NCBI GenBank assembly: GCA_023392075.1
Contig: JAEVZU010000187.1
Span: 1 to 41,304 of the forward strand
Direction: 5' to 3'
Origin: Bacillota bacterium
Lineage (GTDB): Bacteria; Bacillota; Clostridia; Acetivibrionales; DSM-1351
Length of the DNA stretch: 41,304 nucleotides
Positions within the stretch are counted from its first letter, which is position 1. Each line of letters begins with the position of its first letter. The translations under genes were made by a program, and so were the position numbers. Under the pieces are notes generated by a model, which worked only from the letters and a program-made list of their open reading frames with translations, was not told the DNA's origin and did not search any database. Positions 33,962 through 41,304 of this stretch are shown one piece after another.

Positions 33962-34774
33962 CTATTCCAGATATCCGGCTCTCGGTGTTATACCAAAAGC
34001 CCTGGCCAGTACCTTTAAATTATCGTCTGTAATAGTTTGCTTTATAGGCATGTTCATTATTTTTATATATATCTCTGCTGCCTTCTCAACTGTTTCGATA
34101 AGGCCGAAGGTTTCATCCAGATCTCTGCCTGTACCGAATATTCCGTGCATACCCCATACAACCACTCTAAATTCTTTCATTCTTTGAGCGGTAACTCTGC
34201 CTATTTCCTCGTTTCCGCACAGCATCCAGGGCAGTACGCCTACCCCGTCGGGGAATACTACAAGACATTCTGTGCACATCTGCCACAGGGTTCTGGTAAA
34301 CGCTCTTTCTTCAAGATCATGTACAAAGGTCATAGCGATAGTATTGGTGGGGTGGGTGTGAATAACAACCCTGTGGTTTGGCTCTGCCTTCAGACGTTCT
34401 ATATGAGTCATCAAATGGGCAGGCAGCTCGCTTGTGGGTCTGCCCCCGTCCTCATAACCCCAAAGCAGGTCAAGACTTTTACCGTCCTCTTTGACTCTTA
34501 CTATGCCCAGATTTATTCCAGGAGCATCCATTACATTTTTAAAGTACTTTCCTGTCCCGGTAACAACAAATATTCTGCCTGCCAGATAAGTTCCGTCAAA
34601 TGTCATAGGAATATTCCCTACCGTTTTTTTTATATCCAGATATTCCGCCGCTTCCGCTTCTGGTACTATATAGCTTATATTGCCCCCATTTCTTTCATCC
34701 CAGCCCAACCTGTAAAGATTTGAGGTCAGTTTGCATATTTCTGTTATGAATGGTGCTGTCAATATATCTTTCAT
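33962..34774 (-). CDS. rhaD: L-rhamnulose-1-phosphate aldolase
   Basis: A 270-residue class II aldolase of the zinc-dependent AraD/FucA fold, splitting L-rhamnulose-1-phosphate into dihydroxyacetone phosphate and L-lactaldehyde in the cytoplasm. Visible are GWDERNGGNISYI at the N-terminus, VVTGTGKYFKNV, GRPTSELPAHLMTHIE with the catalytic Glu, HRVVIHTHPTNTIAMTF with two Zn His, and VVVWGMHGIFGTGRDLDET with the third Zn His. The length and motifs match E. coli RhaD (274). It is the last gene of rhaBAD, 37 bases after rhaA, with AAAGAGAG before the ATG. The stop lies only 40 bases from the blaI promoter and no clear terminator is visible between them. Confidence 0.96.
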   Translation of the reverse strand: MKDILTAPFITEICKLTSNLYRLGWDERNGGNISYIVPEAEAAEYLDIKKTVGNIPMTFDGTYLAGRIFVVTGTGKYFKNVMDAPGINLGIVRVKEDGKSLDLLWGYEDGGRPTSELPAHLMTHIERLKAEPNHRVVIHTHPTNTIAMTFVHDLEERAFTRTLWQMCTECLVVFPDGVGVLPWMLCGNEEIGRVTAQRMKEFRVVVWGMHGIFGTGRDLDETFGLIETVEKAAEIYIKIMNMPIKQTITDDNLKVLARAFGITPRAGYLE

Positions 34775-34811
34775 TTCAAATCTCTCTTTCCTATTATTTA
34801 AGGCTTTTTAT

Positions 34812-36068
34812 TTAAATTCTGTTTTTAAGCACTTCGTTTTCATATTTCCTTACCTCTGACAGCCAGGCTTCCTTCACAGGAACACCCATGGTCTGACAGT
34901 AATGATCCCAAACAGCGCCGAAGGGATAGGTCTTAAGTTCTTCAAGCATAGCCAGCCTGCCTGTGTAATCACCGTCAAGCTCCAGCTTCCTGAGCTCTTC
35001 CGCAGGCTCCAGCAGTGCCTTCAGCAATGCCTTGATCATATTTCTGCTGCCTATTACCCATGCAGCAATTCTATTAATGCTGCCGTCAAAGAAATCGAGT
35101 CCTATGTGGGTACGTTCGTAAAGCTTGCTTCTGACAAGTGACTGGGCAATGGCATTCAGTTCATCGTCCATTATTACTACATGGTCACTGTCCCATCTGA
35201 CCGGACGGCTCACATGCAAAAGCAGCTTATCCGTGAACATTAAAACTGTTGCTATCTTGTCCGATATGACTTCGGTAGGATGAAAATGCCCTGCATCCAG
35301 GCAGACAGCTTTGTTATTCTGAACGGCATATCCAAGGCAGAATTCGTTTGAGCCCACAACATAGCTCTCTGTACCTATGCCGAAAACCTTGCTTTCCACG
35401 GCATCAACATTGTATCCGGTATCTATCTCCTCTGTGAATACCTCGTCAAGGGCGCTTTTCATACGCTGCCTCGGTGCTTCACGGTCAACCGGTATATCCT
35501 TGTAGCCGTCAGGGAACCAGAAATTGGTTACGCAGGTTTGGCCCAGCTCTTTTCCAAAATATTCACCGATTTTGCGGCTTTTTTTGCAATGTCTGATCCA
35601 GAAATCCCTTGTCTCCTTATCTGCGCTGCTGATGGTAAAACCGCTGGCGGCCTTTGGATGGGAAAAACATGTGGGATTGAAATCGAGACCCAGCCCCTGC
35701 TGTTTTGCCCAATTGACCCAGCCTTCAAAATGTCTTGGTTCAAGCTGATCCAAATCAACTTTTTCATTTGTATCGGCGTAAATCGCATGAAGGTTAACCT
35801 TATGTTTTCCTGGAATAAATGTCAGTGCCTTTTCAATATCCTGTCTCAGCTCCTGAACATTGGTGGCTGCACCCGGATAATTCCCCGTAACCTGTATTCC
35901 TCCGCTGAGAGCCTGATCCTTGAACAAAAAGCCTCCAACATCATCCCCCTGCCAGCAGTGCAGTGATATTCTGATATTTTTCAAAGTTTCAATGGCCTTG
36001 TCGGTGTCTACATCCAGCCTTGCATAAGCCTTTTTTGCCAGTGCATATGCTTCATTGATTTCGTTCAT
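34812..36068 (-). CDS. rhaA: L-rhamnose isomerase
   Basis: A 418-residue metal-dependent isomerase converting L-rhamnose to L-rhamnulose. Diagnostic stretches are ISLHCWQGDDVGGF, ATNVQELRQDIEKAL, VNLHAIYADTNEKVDLD, LGLDFNPTCFSHPKAASGFT, CVTNFWFPDGYKDIPVDR, CLDAGHFHPTEVISDKI and HIGLDFFDGSINRIAAWVIG, which include the metal-binding Glu, Asp and His. The frame is open from 36098, but AGGGG lies 8 bases before the ATG at 36068 and the resulting length matches E. coli RhaA (419), so the shorter start was taken. It lies between rhaB and rhaD. Confidence 0.97.
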   Translation of the reverse strand: MNEINEAYALAKKAYARLDVDTDKAIETLKNIRISLHCWQGDDVGGFLFKDQALSGGIQVTGNYPGAATNVQELRQDIEKALTFIPGKHKVNLHAIYADTNEKVDLDQLEPRHFEGWVNWAKQQGLGLDFNPTCFSHPKAASGFTISSADKETRDFWIRHCKKSRKIGEYFGKELGQTCVTNFWFPDGYKDIPVDREAPRQRMKSALDEVFTEEIDTGYNVDAVESKVFGIGTESYVVGSNEFCLGYAVQNNKAVCLDAGHFHPTEVISDKIATVLMFTDKLLLHVSRPVRWDSDHVVIMDDELNAIAQSLVRSKLYERTHIGLDFFDGSINRIAAWVIGSRNMIKALLKALLEPAEELRKLELDGDYTGRLAMLEELKTYPFGAVWDHYCQTMGVPVKEAWLSEVRKYENEVLKNRI

Positions 36069-36146
36069 GATTATGCCCCTGCCCAGCATTTCGCACAAAA
36101 TAATGATAGAAATAACATGGGCACGGTACCTCCTTTACTAATTTTT

Positions 36147-37634
36147 TTAATTTCCTTCAACCTTTTCTCCTAAAATTCTTTTATAGTCCCCGTAAGCTCT
36201 TTGCCATTCATCCTGCTGAACAGGCCTGTATACTTTTATATCGGTTGAAGCGCGGATTATTTTTCTGACTTCGGAAAGGTCCTTTATCTCACCCAGCGCA
36301 ATGAACTGAGCTGCAATATTTCCCATAACGGTCGCCTCCACAGGGCCGGCATGAACATCCCTGCCGCTTGCATTCGCAGTCATTCTGCACAAAAGTGTAT
36401 CTTTTATTCCTCCGCCTATTATATTTATTGTCTTAAAACGTTTACCGGTAAGCTTTTCAAGATTTTCTACAGTATACCTGTATTTCATTGCAAGGCTCTG
36501 GTAAATGCACCTCATGATTTCTCCGCGGGTTTCGGGCACATACTGTCCGGTCCTGCGGCAATAGCTTTTAATTCTTTCAGGTAAATTGCCGGGGGTTTCG
36601 AAATCCGGAGCATCAGGGTCTATATAACAACGGAAGGGTTCCGCCTCAAGCGCCTCATTTTCCAGTGTGTTGAAATCCACTTCAAAGCCCTCTCTCTGCC
36701 ATTGCCTTCTTGACTCCTGAATAAGCCATAAACCCATTATATTTTTAAGAAAACGAATTTTATTATTGAAACCTATTTCATTGGTAAAGTTGGCTTCCAT
36801 CGATTCCTTGCAGATAATGGGTTTGTCGCTTTCTATTCCAAGCAGTGACCAGGTTCCGCAGCTGATATACACAAAATCCCTGTTAAGGGCAGGAGCACTT
36901 ACGACCGCCGATGCTGTATCATGTGTGGGAACTGCAATTACCGGAACTTCACCGCAAGACAGTTCCTGACACAACTCCTTTGAAAGAGTTCCATAAATCT
37001 CACCGGGATATATGGTTTCGGAGAATAAACTCTTTTTTATACCCAGCATTTCACATATATCAAAACACCAATTTTTAGTCTCCGGGTTGAACAAGCTTGT
37101 AGTTGAAGCATTGGTTATTTCGCTCCGTTTTTTTCCGGTCAGAAAGTAAACCAGCAGATCAGGAATCTGAAGCAGGGTTTCCGCGTTTTCCATGATCTCG
37201 GGTTCGTGCTTTGCCAGGTAAGCTAGCTGAAATATGGTATTTATCCTCATATGCTGGATCCCTGTTGCCTTATATAAAGCTTCCTTCGGTATCAGCTTGA
37301 AGACTTCCCTGTCTATTCCCTCAGTCCTCAAATCCCTGTAATGGACAGGATTCCCCAACATTTTGCCTCTTTTATCCAAAAGTGCAAAATCAACACCCCA
37401 CGTGTCAATACCTATGGCATCAAAGCCTCCTGCCATTACGGCTTTTGCAATACCCTGTCCGGTTTCATGGTAAAGTCTCAGAATGTCCCAATATATGGTA
37501 TTCCCAACAATAACAGGCTCATTTACGAATCTGTGAATTTCCTGCATCCTTATGGTTTTTCCGTCGAATTCTCCCAGCATCGCTCTTCCGCCGGAAGCCC
37601 CAAAGTCGAATGCCAAAACTCTTTTATTGCTCAT
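36147..37634 (-). CDS. rhaB: Rhamnulokinase
   Basis: A 495-residue FGGY-family kinase that phosphorylates L-rhamnulose at O1. It begins VLAFDFGASGGRAMLGEFDG, as in RhaB, with IGIDTWGVDFALLDKRG, GIQHMRINTIFQLAYLAKHE, VPTHDTASAVVSAP (catalytic Asp), FVYISCGTWSLLGIE, NIIGGGIKDTLLCRMTANA and GPVEATVMGNIAAQ. GGAGG lies 6 bases before the ATG. It is the first gene of the rhaBAD operon, read away from the DeoR-type regulator. No rhamnose transporter or mutarotase gene lies next to it. Confidence 0.97.
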   Translation of the reverse strand: MSNKRVLAFDFGASGGRAMLGEFDGKTIRMQEIHRFVNEPVIVGNTIYWDILRLYHETGQGIAKAVMAGGFDAIGIDTWGVDFALLDKRGKMLGNPVHYRDLRTEGIDREVFKLIPKEALYKATGIQHMRINTIFQLAYLAKHEPEIMENAETLLQIPDLLVYFLTGKKRSEITNASTTSLFNPETKNWCFDICEMLGIKKSLFSETIYPGEIYGTLSKELCQELSCGEVPVIAVPTHDTASAVVSAPALNRDFVYISCGTWSLLGIESDKPIICKESMEANFTNEIGFNNKIRFLKNIMGLWLIQESRRQWQREGFEVDFNTLENEALEAEPFRCYIDPDAPDFETPGNLPERIKSYCRRTGQYVPETRGEIMRCIYQSLAMKYRYTVENLEKLTGKRFKTINIIGGGIKDTLLCRMTANASGRDVHAGPVEATVMGNIAAQFIALGEIKDLSEVRKIIRASTDIKVYRPVQQDEWQRAYGDYKRILGEKVEGN

Positions 37635-37750
37635 CCCGACCCTCCTTTATAATTATTTTATATAGAATAGTGTCAATCACATAACTATTTTTATTACCAT
37701 TAAATTATAGTATACGTGTTTATTTGCGTCTATATTTGCGCATTACATTG

Positions 37751-37793
37751 ATATTTGATCAGTATTCTGTTAATATCTAATCATATTTGATCA
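37751..37793. promoter_or_regulatory. Direct repeats ATATTTGATCA, candidate regulator operators
   Basis: ATATTTGATCA occurs exactly at 37751-37761 and 37783-37793, spaced 32 bases (about three helical turns), in the 321-base region between rhaB and the divergent deoR-type gene. DeoR-family proteins often bind direct repeats. Confidence 0.5.
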
Positions 37794-37822
37794 ATAGTAA
37801 TCATCCATAATAAAAATAATAT

Positions 37823-37851
37823 GACCTGGATGGCCGAGTCGCTGCGACGGC
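37823..37851 (+). repeat. 29-nt module shared with the structured region at 40220-40248 (inverted)
   Basis: The reverse complement matches 40220-40248 at 27 of 29 bases, including a GTCG-CTG-CGAC hairpin and a CTGGATGG segment. It sits about 105 bases before the DeoR-type start codon, within its leader or promoter region. Confidence 0.65.
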
Positions 37852-37955
37852 AAGAAGTCAGTACGTAAGTACTTTTATAATCAAAACAATTTTTACTGCA
37901 GAATTAGTCAATCAACCAGCACTGCGAGTTAACTTATAGGAGATGAAAACAAGCC

Positions 37956-38720
37956 ATGTTTGAAGAGGAGCGTCACAATAAAATACTGAATATTATTAAT
38001 ATAAAAAAAAGTGTCAAGGTTCACGAATTAAGTGAAGCACTGTATGTCAGCAATGCTACCGTCAGACGGGATCTTGCCAAAATGGAGAAAGCCGGTGTCA
38101 TAAAGCGTTCCCACGGCGGTGCCGTACTCTTCGACAGTTCAAATGCCGAGTCTGCCATATCGGTGAGGGAGCTGGAAAACATAAAGGAGAAAAAGAAAAT
38201 AGCAGAGCTCGCCATAAGCTTCATCAGTTCCAACTCGGTCATCTTCATGGATTCCAGCAGCACCGCCGGAATGGTCATTCCGTATCTTTCGCAGTTCAAA
38301 TACCTTACGGTCATTACAAACGGACTTAAGAACGCCCTGCTTCTGTCAGAAAAAACAGAAGCCAAAATCTATATGCCTGGAGGAGTTGTCAGTACCCGTT
38401 CAAACTCGCTCCTTGGAAGCGATACACTTGACTATTTGTCAAACCTGAATGCCGGGCTTGCCATCTTCTCCTGCAGCGGACTGACTCCCGACAACGGAAT
38501 AACCGATGCCTCCTTTGAACAGTCCAAACTCAAAAGGGCTCTCATAAGGAACTCCAAAGTCCGCGTACTCCTGTGTGACAGCAGCAAGTTCGGCGGCATC
38601 TATATGTGCCGGACCTGTGGCTTTGAGGCGCTGGATTATGTCCTCACAGACAAAAAGCCACAGGCCGAATTTACAGAAGCCGCGGCAAAACATGGCTGCG
38701 AAATACTCTGGCCGCAGTAG
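37956..38720 (+). CDS. DeoR/GlpR family transcriptional regulator (rhamnose operon)
   Basis: A 254-residue repressor-type regulator. The N-terminal HTH_DeoR is complete: ERHNKILNIINIKKSVKVHE, SEALYVSNATVRRDLAKME, IKRSHGGAVLF. The C-terminal DeoR sensor domain has IFMDSSSTAGMVIPYL, LTVITNGLKNALLL and VLTDKKP, which binds sugar phosphates. Divergent orientation to rhaBAD makes it the likely rhamnose regulator, with rhamnulose-1-phosphate a plausible effector; in E. coli that role is held by AraC-type RhaS/RhaR instead. The ATG follows GGAG by an unusually long 14 bases, so initiation may be weak. Confidence 0.92.
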   Translation: MFEEERHNKILNIINIKKSVKVHELSEALYVSNATVRRDLAKMEKAGVIKRSHGGAVLFDSSNAESAISVRELENIKEKKKIAELAISFISSNSVIFMDSSSTAGMVIPYLSQFKYLTVITNGLKNALLLSEKTEAKIYMPGGVVSTRSNSLLGSDTLDYLSNLNAGLAIFSCSGLTPDNGITDASFEQSKLKRALIRNSKVRVLLCDSSKFGGIYMCRTCGFEALDYVLTDKKPQAEFTEAAAKHGCEILWPQ

Positions 38721-38789
38721 ACTGCAGTCACTTTACCGGAAAATGGCCATAAAACTGCTGAAAAGTAACCTAACATGTTTTTTAAGGAT

Positions 38790-38840
38790 AAAAAAGAACT
38801 GCTGCCCAATGAATGAAAAAATCCATCCGCCGGACAGCAG
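38790..38840 (-). terminator. Rho-independent terminator of the alarmone synthetase gene
   Basis: On the minus strand CTGCTGTCC pairs with GGGCAGCAG (8 of 9) around a 24-base loop and is followed by TTCTTTTTT. It lies 39 bases past the stop. Confidence 0.7.
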
Positions 38841-38878
38841 CCCTCGTATATCTATATCAAGCCTGCAGGTCATTCAGT

Positions 38879-39583
38879 TTAATCCTGTGATTCCTCGGCA
38901 TTATAATTGAACTGCTCAATGGTTTTATAAATTCGCTGCATTCTGAGATCGGTATCTGCGATAGTATCCGCACACTCCTGCAATTCCCTTGCCACTGAAG
39001 GCGGAATGGTATCAATGGTCTTGTATCTCAGCTGATGTTCCAGACTTGCCCAGAAGTCCATTGCTATTGTTCTTATCTGAATTTCAACAGGCACCACTTC
39101 CTTACCGTTCGAGAAAAACACAGGTACTTTTACAACCAGATGGAGACTTCTGTAGCCGTTAGGCTTTGGATTCTTTATATAGTCGGTTTCCCGTATCAGT
39201 TCTATGTCATCCTGCTGCGTCAGCATCTTTGCTATCATATATATGTCTTCAATGTAATAGCAGACAACTCTTATACCTGCTATATCATGCAGATTGGCTT
39301 TTGCTGATTCCATACTTATTTCAAGCTCTTTCCTGTTCAGCTTTTCAAAAATACTTTTAATGGACTTGATTCTGCTTTGCATATGATGTATAGGATTTCT
39401 TCTATGAATAAACTGAAACTCATCATCGAGTATTTCAAGCTTGGTACTTATTTCCCGTGTTGCAGATTGATACAAGTGCTGCATTTCAAGGAAACTCGTC
39501 TTTAACACTTCTACATCATCACAAAACAGCATTTGCTCCAGACCGTTCAGAGAAGCTATAGCAGTAGTTCTTTTCATCATCAT
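38879..39583 (-). CDS. Small alarmone synthetase (RelA/SpoT domain)
   Basis: A 234-residue cytoplasmic (p)ppGpp synthetase without the hydrolase and regulatory domains of full-length Rel. Synthetase motifs are IHHMQSRIKSIKSIFEKL (ATP side), LHDIAGIRVVCYYIEDIY, KNPKPNGYRSLHLVV (GTP-binding G-loop with the conserved Tyr) and VPVEIQIRTIAMDFWASLEH (catalytic Glu). It resembles Bacillus YjbM/YwaC in size; which of the two classes was not resolved. A ribosome site GGGAG precedes three consecutive ATG codons, and the first in-frame one was used. A terminator follows. Upstream lies the structured non-coding tract, read on the same strand. Confidence 0.95.
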   Translation of the reverse strand: MMMKRTTAIASLNGLEQMLFCDDVEVLKTSFLEMQHLYQSATREISTKLEILDDEFQFIHRRNPIHHMQSRIKSIKSIFEKLNRKELEISMESAKANLHDIAGIRVVCYYIEDIYMIAKMLTQQDDIELIRETDYIKNPKPNGYRSLHLVVKVPVFFSNGKEVVPVEIQIRTIAMDFWASLEHQLRYKTIDTIPPSVARELQECADTIADTDLRMQRIYKTIEQFNYNAEESQD

Positions 39584-39803
39584 TATTTATAGGACTCCCT
39601 TTCGCGATATAGTATCACTATTCGCTATTTTTGTATCAAGTCAGTCAAGATCACTGCTTGCATTAATTTTATAAACAACTCTTACACTATATTATAACGA
39701 TGCATTTTTAAATAAGTATGAAATATTTGTGAATTTTAATTAACTTAACGCGTTGTGTTTGTTAATTGTTTTCAACTTTGCAAATAAAAAATTTTTACTG
39801 TTT

Positions 39804-40045
39804 AGATTGGTACTTCCGTACTAACTTCATGAAATAAGGCTGCACCCAAAACAATTACGAAAATTGTATCGCCTCATTTAAAGCAGTTTTGCCGTCGCTC
39901 AAACTCGACATCCTGTCTCGATTTGAAGCTTAAAGCAGCGTCCTGCTGCTTTGCCGGCAAAACCACTTTATCTTCGCCGACTATTTATCGCAATTGTTTT
40001 TAACCGTGCATCTTATTCCATGAAGTTGTCCTCGCGTACCAATCT
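39804..40045 (-). ncRNA. Structured element, unit 1 (rod-like inverted repeat with GGA-loop hairpins)
   Basis: Outer arms AGATTGGTAC (39804-39813) and GTACCAATCT (40036-40045) pair; inside, AACTTCATG (39823-39831) pairs with CATGAAGTT (40019-40027), then further matches lead to GTTTTGCCG/CGGCAAAAC. Apical hairpins read on the minus strand are an 8-bp stem with loop AGGAC (39932-39952), GACAGGATGTC (39907-39917) and GTAC-GGAA-GTAC (39810-39821). No convincing frame is present. The strand is chosen because the loops then show GGA; transcription is not demonstrated. Confidence 0.5.
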
Positions 40046-40125
40046 AATCAAAATACCTGTTATACTCCAAAATTGAAAGTCAGTTCAGCCTGTACAACGA
40101 ATTAAATTATGTACAATTCACTGCA
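40021..40125. repeat. 105-base direct repeat, copy A
   Basis: Aligns without gaps to 40348-40452 with 7 differences counted by eye. It contains GAAGTTGTCCTCGCGTACC and TTCAGCCTGTACAACGA. Confidence 0.9.
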
Positions 40126-40190
40126 GGCTGCTGCGTGGTCCCCGATATATGTTATCCATCAATGGATTGCACACAAAGCGCTTGCTTGAA

Positions 40191-40339
40191 ATAGTACGGT
40201 TCAAAACAAGTATTTCTCAGCCGTCGCAGCGACTCGACCATCCGGGTCTCGCGTACTGCTCAAATTGACCTCCTGTCAATTTGCCGGCTAAAATCTTGTT
40301 TTCACCTACAAATTTCAGCAACCGCTTTTACCGTACTAT
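40191..40339 (-). ncRNA. Structured element, unit 2
   Basis: ATAGTACGGT (40191-40200) pairs with ACCGTACTAT (40330-40339), and GCCG (40220-40223) with CGGC (40285-40288). Minus-strand hairpins are CAAATTGAC-AGGAG-GTCAATTTG (9 bp, 40261-40283), GACC-CGGAT-GGTC (40236-40248) and GTCG-CTG-CGAC (40223-40233). The layout parallels unit 1 although the sequence differs in the arms. Confidence 0.5.
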
Positions 40340-40347
40340 CCATGACT

Positions 40348-40452
40348 TGAAGTTGTCCTCGCGTACCAATCTAATCAAAATATCTGTTATACTCCAAAGT
40401 TCAAAGTCAGTTCAGCCTGTACAACGAGTTACCTTATTTACAATTCACTGCA
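40348..40452. repeat. 105-base direct repeat, copy B
   Basis: Second copy of the 40021-40125 sequence, ending 3 bases before the stop codon of the zinc-ribbon gene. Confidence 0.9.
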
Positions 40453-40455
40453 ATC

Positions 40456-40689
40456 TTACGACCAGGCAGGGAGCTTGGCCATCATTGCCTTTGCAGTATC
40501 CCTTGCCGCCTGCTTGTCCAGTCCCTGGGTTCTTACAATAAAATCAGTCATACCCTCAAGTTTTTCATCATAGGACTGCATTGATCCGTCAGGCCTTGCA
40601 CAGAATTTGCAGTAATCCTTTCCGGTATCTCCCATGGCATAATCTGATGGGTCTTTCATTGGCATTCCGCATGCTATACATATTTTCAT
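40456..40689 (-). CDS. Small zinc-ribbon protein
   Basis: A 77-residue protein beginning MKICIACGMPMKDPSDYAMG, then DYCKFCARPDGSMQSYDEK. The two Cys pairs (CxxC at 4-7 and CxxC further on) form a zinc ribbon of the putative zinc-ribbon type found in small AraC-associated or stand-alone clostridial proteins. The tail (MTDFIVRTQGLDKQAARDTAK) is helical. Function unknown; DNA or protein binding is the usual guess. GGAGG is 5 bases before the ATG at 40689, so the in-frame upstream ATG at 40707 was rejected. It lies 132 bases after a CMD-family gene on the same strand and ends against the 105-base repeat. Confidence 0.85.
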   Translation of the reverse strand: MKICIACGMPMKDPSDYAMGDTGKDYCKFCARPDGSMQSYDEKLEGMTDFIVRTQGLDKQAARDTAKAMMAKLPAWS

Positions 40690-40821
40690 ATTAACCTCCC
40701 AAGCCATATTATGGCTTTGAGCCGCATTGCGGCCACAAAACTGTAATGAAATCTTTTCACTCCCTCACCCGCTATAAGGCGAATAAAGGAGGTTAATTCA
40801 TAAGCCGGTCTGCAAGAAAGC

Positions 40822-41133
40822 TCAGCAGTTGTCATAGGCACTCAAAGCTCCCGGCAGACAGGTCACGACTCCCTTTATACCTGAAACTGTCAGTGTCAGC
40901 AGAATGGTATTTTTTAATTCTTCCCTGGTGGCTCCTGCCTGCTTTGCCATAGGCGTATGGGCAATTACTGCCCCGGTGTCACCCTGGGAGGCTTTCATTC
41001 CTATATAGATCAGCTGCCGGATCTTGGCATCCAATCCCCCGGTCGATGACAAGGCTCCTATAAGGTTATTAAACGCGGCAGCCACCTCCGGTGCCTCATT
41101 TTGAAAAACTTCCATGGGATTCTTTAATTCCAT
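40822..41133 (-). CDS. Carboxymuconolactone decarboxylase family protein without CxxC
   Basis: A 103-residue all-helical CMD/AhpD-type protein: FNNLIGALSSTGGLDAKIRQ, LIYIGMKASQGDTGAVIAHT, PMAKQAGATREELKNTILLT. AhpD-like members carry a redox CxxC just before the conserved His; here that place reads GDTGAVIAH, so thiol peroxidase-type activity is not expected. A single Cys is at the very C-terminus and another in VVTCLPG. GAAAGGAGAG lies a few bases before the ATG. Role unknown. Confidence 0.85.
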   Translation of the reverse strand: MELKNPMEVFQNEAPEVAAAFNNLIGALSSTGGLDAKIRQLIYIGMKASQGDTGAVIAHTPMAKQAGATREELKNTILLTLTVSGIKGVVTCLPGALSAYDNC

Positions 41134-41247
41134 GCTCTCTCCTTTCCGGCAGGGAACACAGTTTGTTCCAGCCTTAAATAATAGTTTGTCCGTTTGTTAC
41201 CCTCTATTGACAATGTACAATACGTTTTTGAGTGGTAAATTTGCCCT

Positions 41248-41266
41248 GCGGCTGCGTTGAAGCCGC
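41248..41266. other. Small GC-rich hairpin at the window end
   Basis: GCGGCT (41248-41253) pairs with AGCCGC (41261-41266) in otherwise non-coding sequence from 41134 on. It may belong to a longer element cut by the window edge. Confidence 0.35.
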
Positions 41267-41304
41267 TTGCAAGGCACAAAGCCTTACTGCACGCCTTTGC
41301 CTTG

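Noticed and set aside
34037..34723. 228-codon open frame opposite rhaD
   Set aside because: Complete overlap with a clear aldolase gene and composition (Cys, Tyr, His rich) typical of antisense frames.
40021..40452. Two direct repeats as the start of a CRISPR array
   Set aside because: Repeats are 105 bases and more than 200 bases apart, only two copies, no cas genes.
40281..40541. 86-codon open frame on the plus strand crossing the structured region
   Set aside because: Runs through the hairpin unit and the repeat into the antisense of the zinc-ribbon gene, with no ribosome site; not a gene.

Overview
The window looks like chromosome from a low-GC, endospore-forming Clostridia, most like the cellulolytic Ruminiclostridium / Clostridium cluster III group. 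This is inferred from AT-rich intergenic DNA, strong GGAGG ribosome sites with frequent GTG/TTG starts, collagen-like surface protein genes, carbohydrate ABC transporters and a BlaI/M56 pair. No rRNA, tRNA, CRISPR array or intact insertion sequence was seen.

Layout. (1) 1-1865: the 3' end of a collagen-like Gly-X-Thr protein, a terminator, and a SunS-like glycosyltransferase that may glycosylate it. (2) 1995-3515: a divergent aldo/keto reductase and MerR pair. (3) 3512-8133: a eukaryotic-type hexokinase, an unknown protein, and amt-glnK behind an attenuator-like leader; most of this block lies between inverted copies of a 24-nt repeat. (4) 8262-9819: a lipoprotein and a lipoprotein amidase, convergent. 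(5) 9950-24699: a large amino-sugar / cell-wall salvage locus. On the minus strand it reads rpiR, then murQ, sugar-binding lipoprotein, two ABC permeases, anmK, a double-GNAT protein, a PIG-L-like protein, namZ, nagZ and a murK-like kinase. On the plus strand a GH4 phospho-glycosidase and a second BadF-type kinase diverge from rpiR. NamZ and NagZ carry no visible signal peptide, so the ABC importer probably brings in cell-wall saccharides that are cut inside the cell; AnmK, the kinases and MurQ then feed GlcNAc-6-phosphate to central metabolism.

(6) 24900-28003: a DUF4157 / peptidoglycan-binding-like / C-terminal toxin-like protein, with a 4-base-overlapping HEAT-like gene that may be its immunity partner. 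(7) 28134-32056: two methyl-accepting chemotaxis proteins. (8) 32328-33922: a BlaR1-type M56 protease without a sensor domain, BlaI, a long GC-rich structured leader, and a promoter bracketed by two near-identical BlaI-type operators. (9) 33962-38720: the L-rhamnose operon rhaBAD with a divergent DeoR regulator. (10) 38879-41133: a small alarmone synthetase, an 870-base non-coding tract, a zinc-ribbon protein and a carboxymuconolactone-decarboxylase-like protein.

The non-coding tract 39797-40452 is the most striking unexplained feature. It holds two tandem rod-like inverted-repeat units, each followed by a 105-base copy of the same sequence (98 of 105 identical by eye). When read on the minus strand, several hairpins present GGA in their loops, three of them as CAGGA(T/C/G)G, which resembles the repeat of CsrA-sponge RNAs. 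A 29-base piece of the same element sits in inverted orientation in the rhamnose intergenic region. A candidate new structured RNA or dispersed-element family is proposed as inference only.
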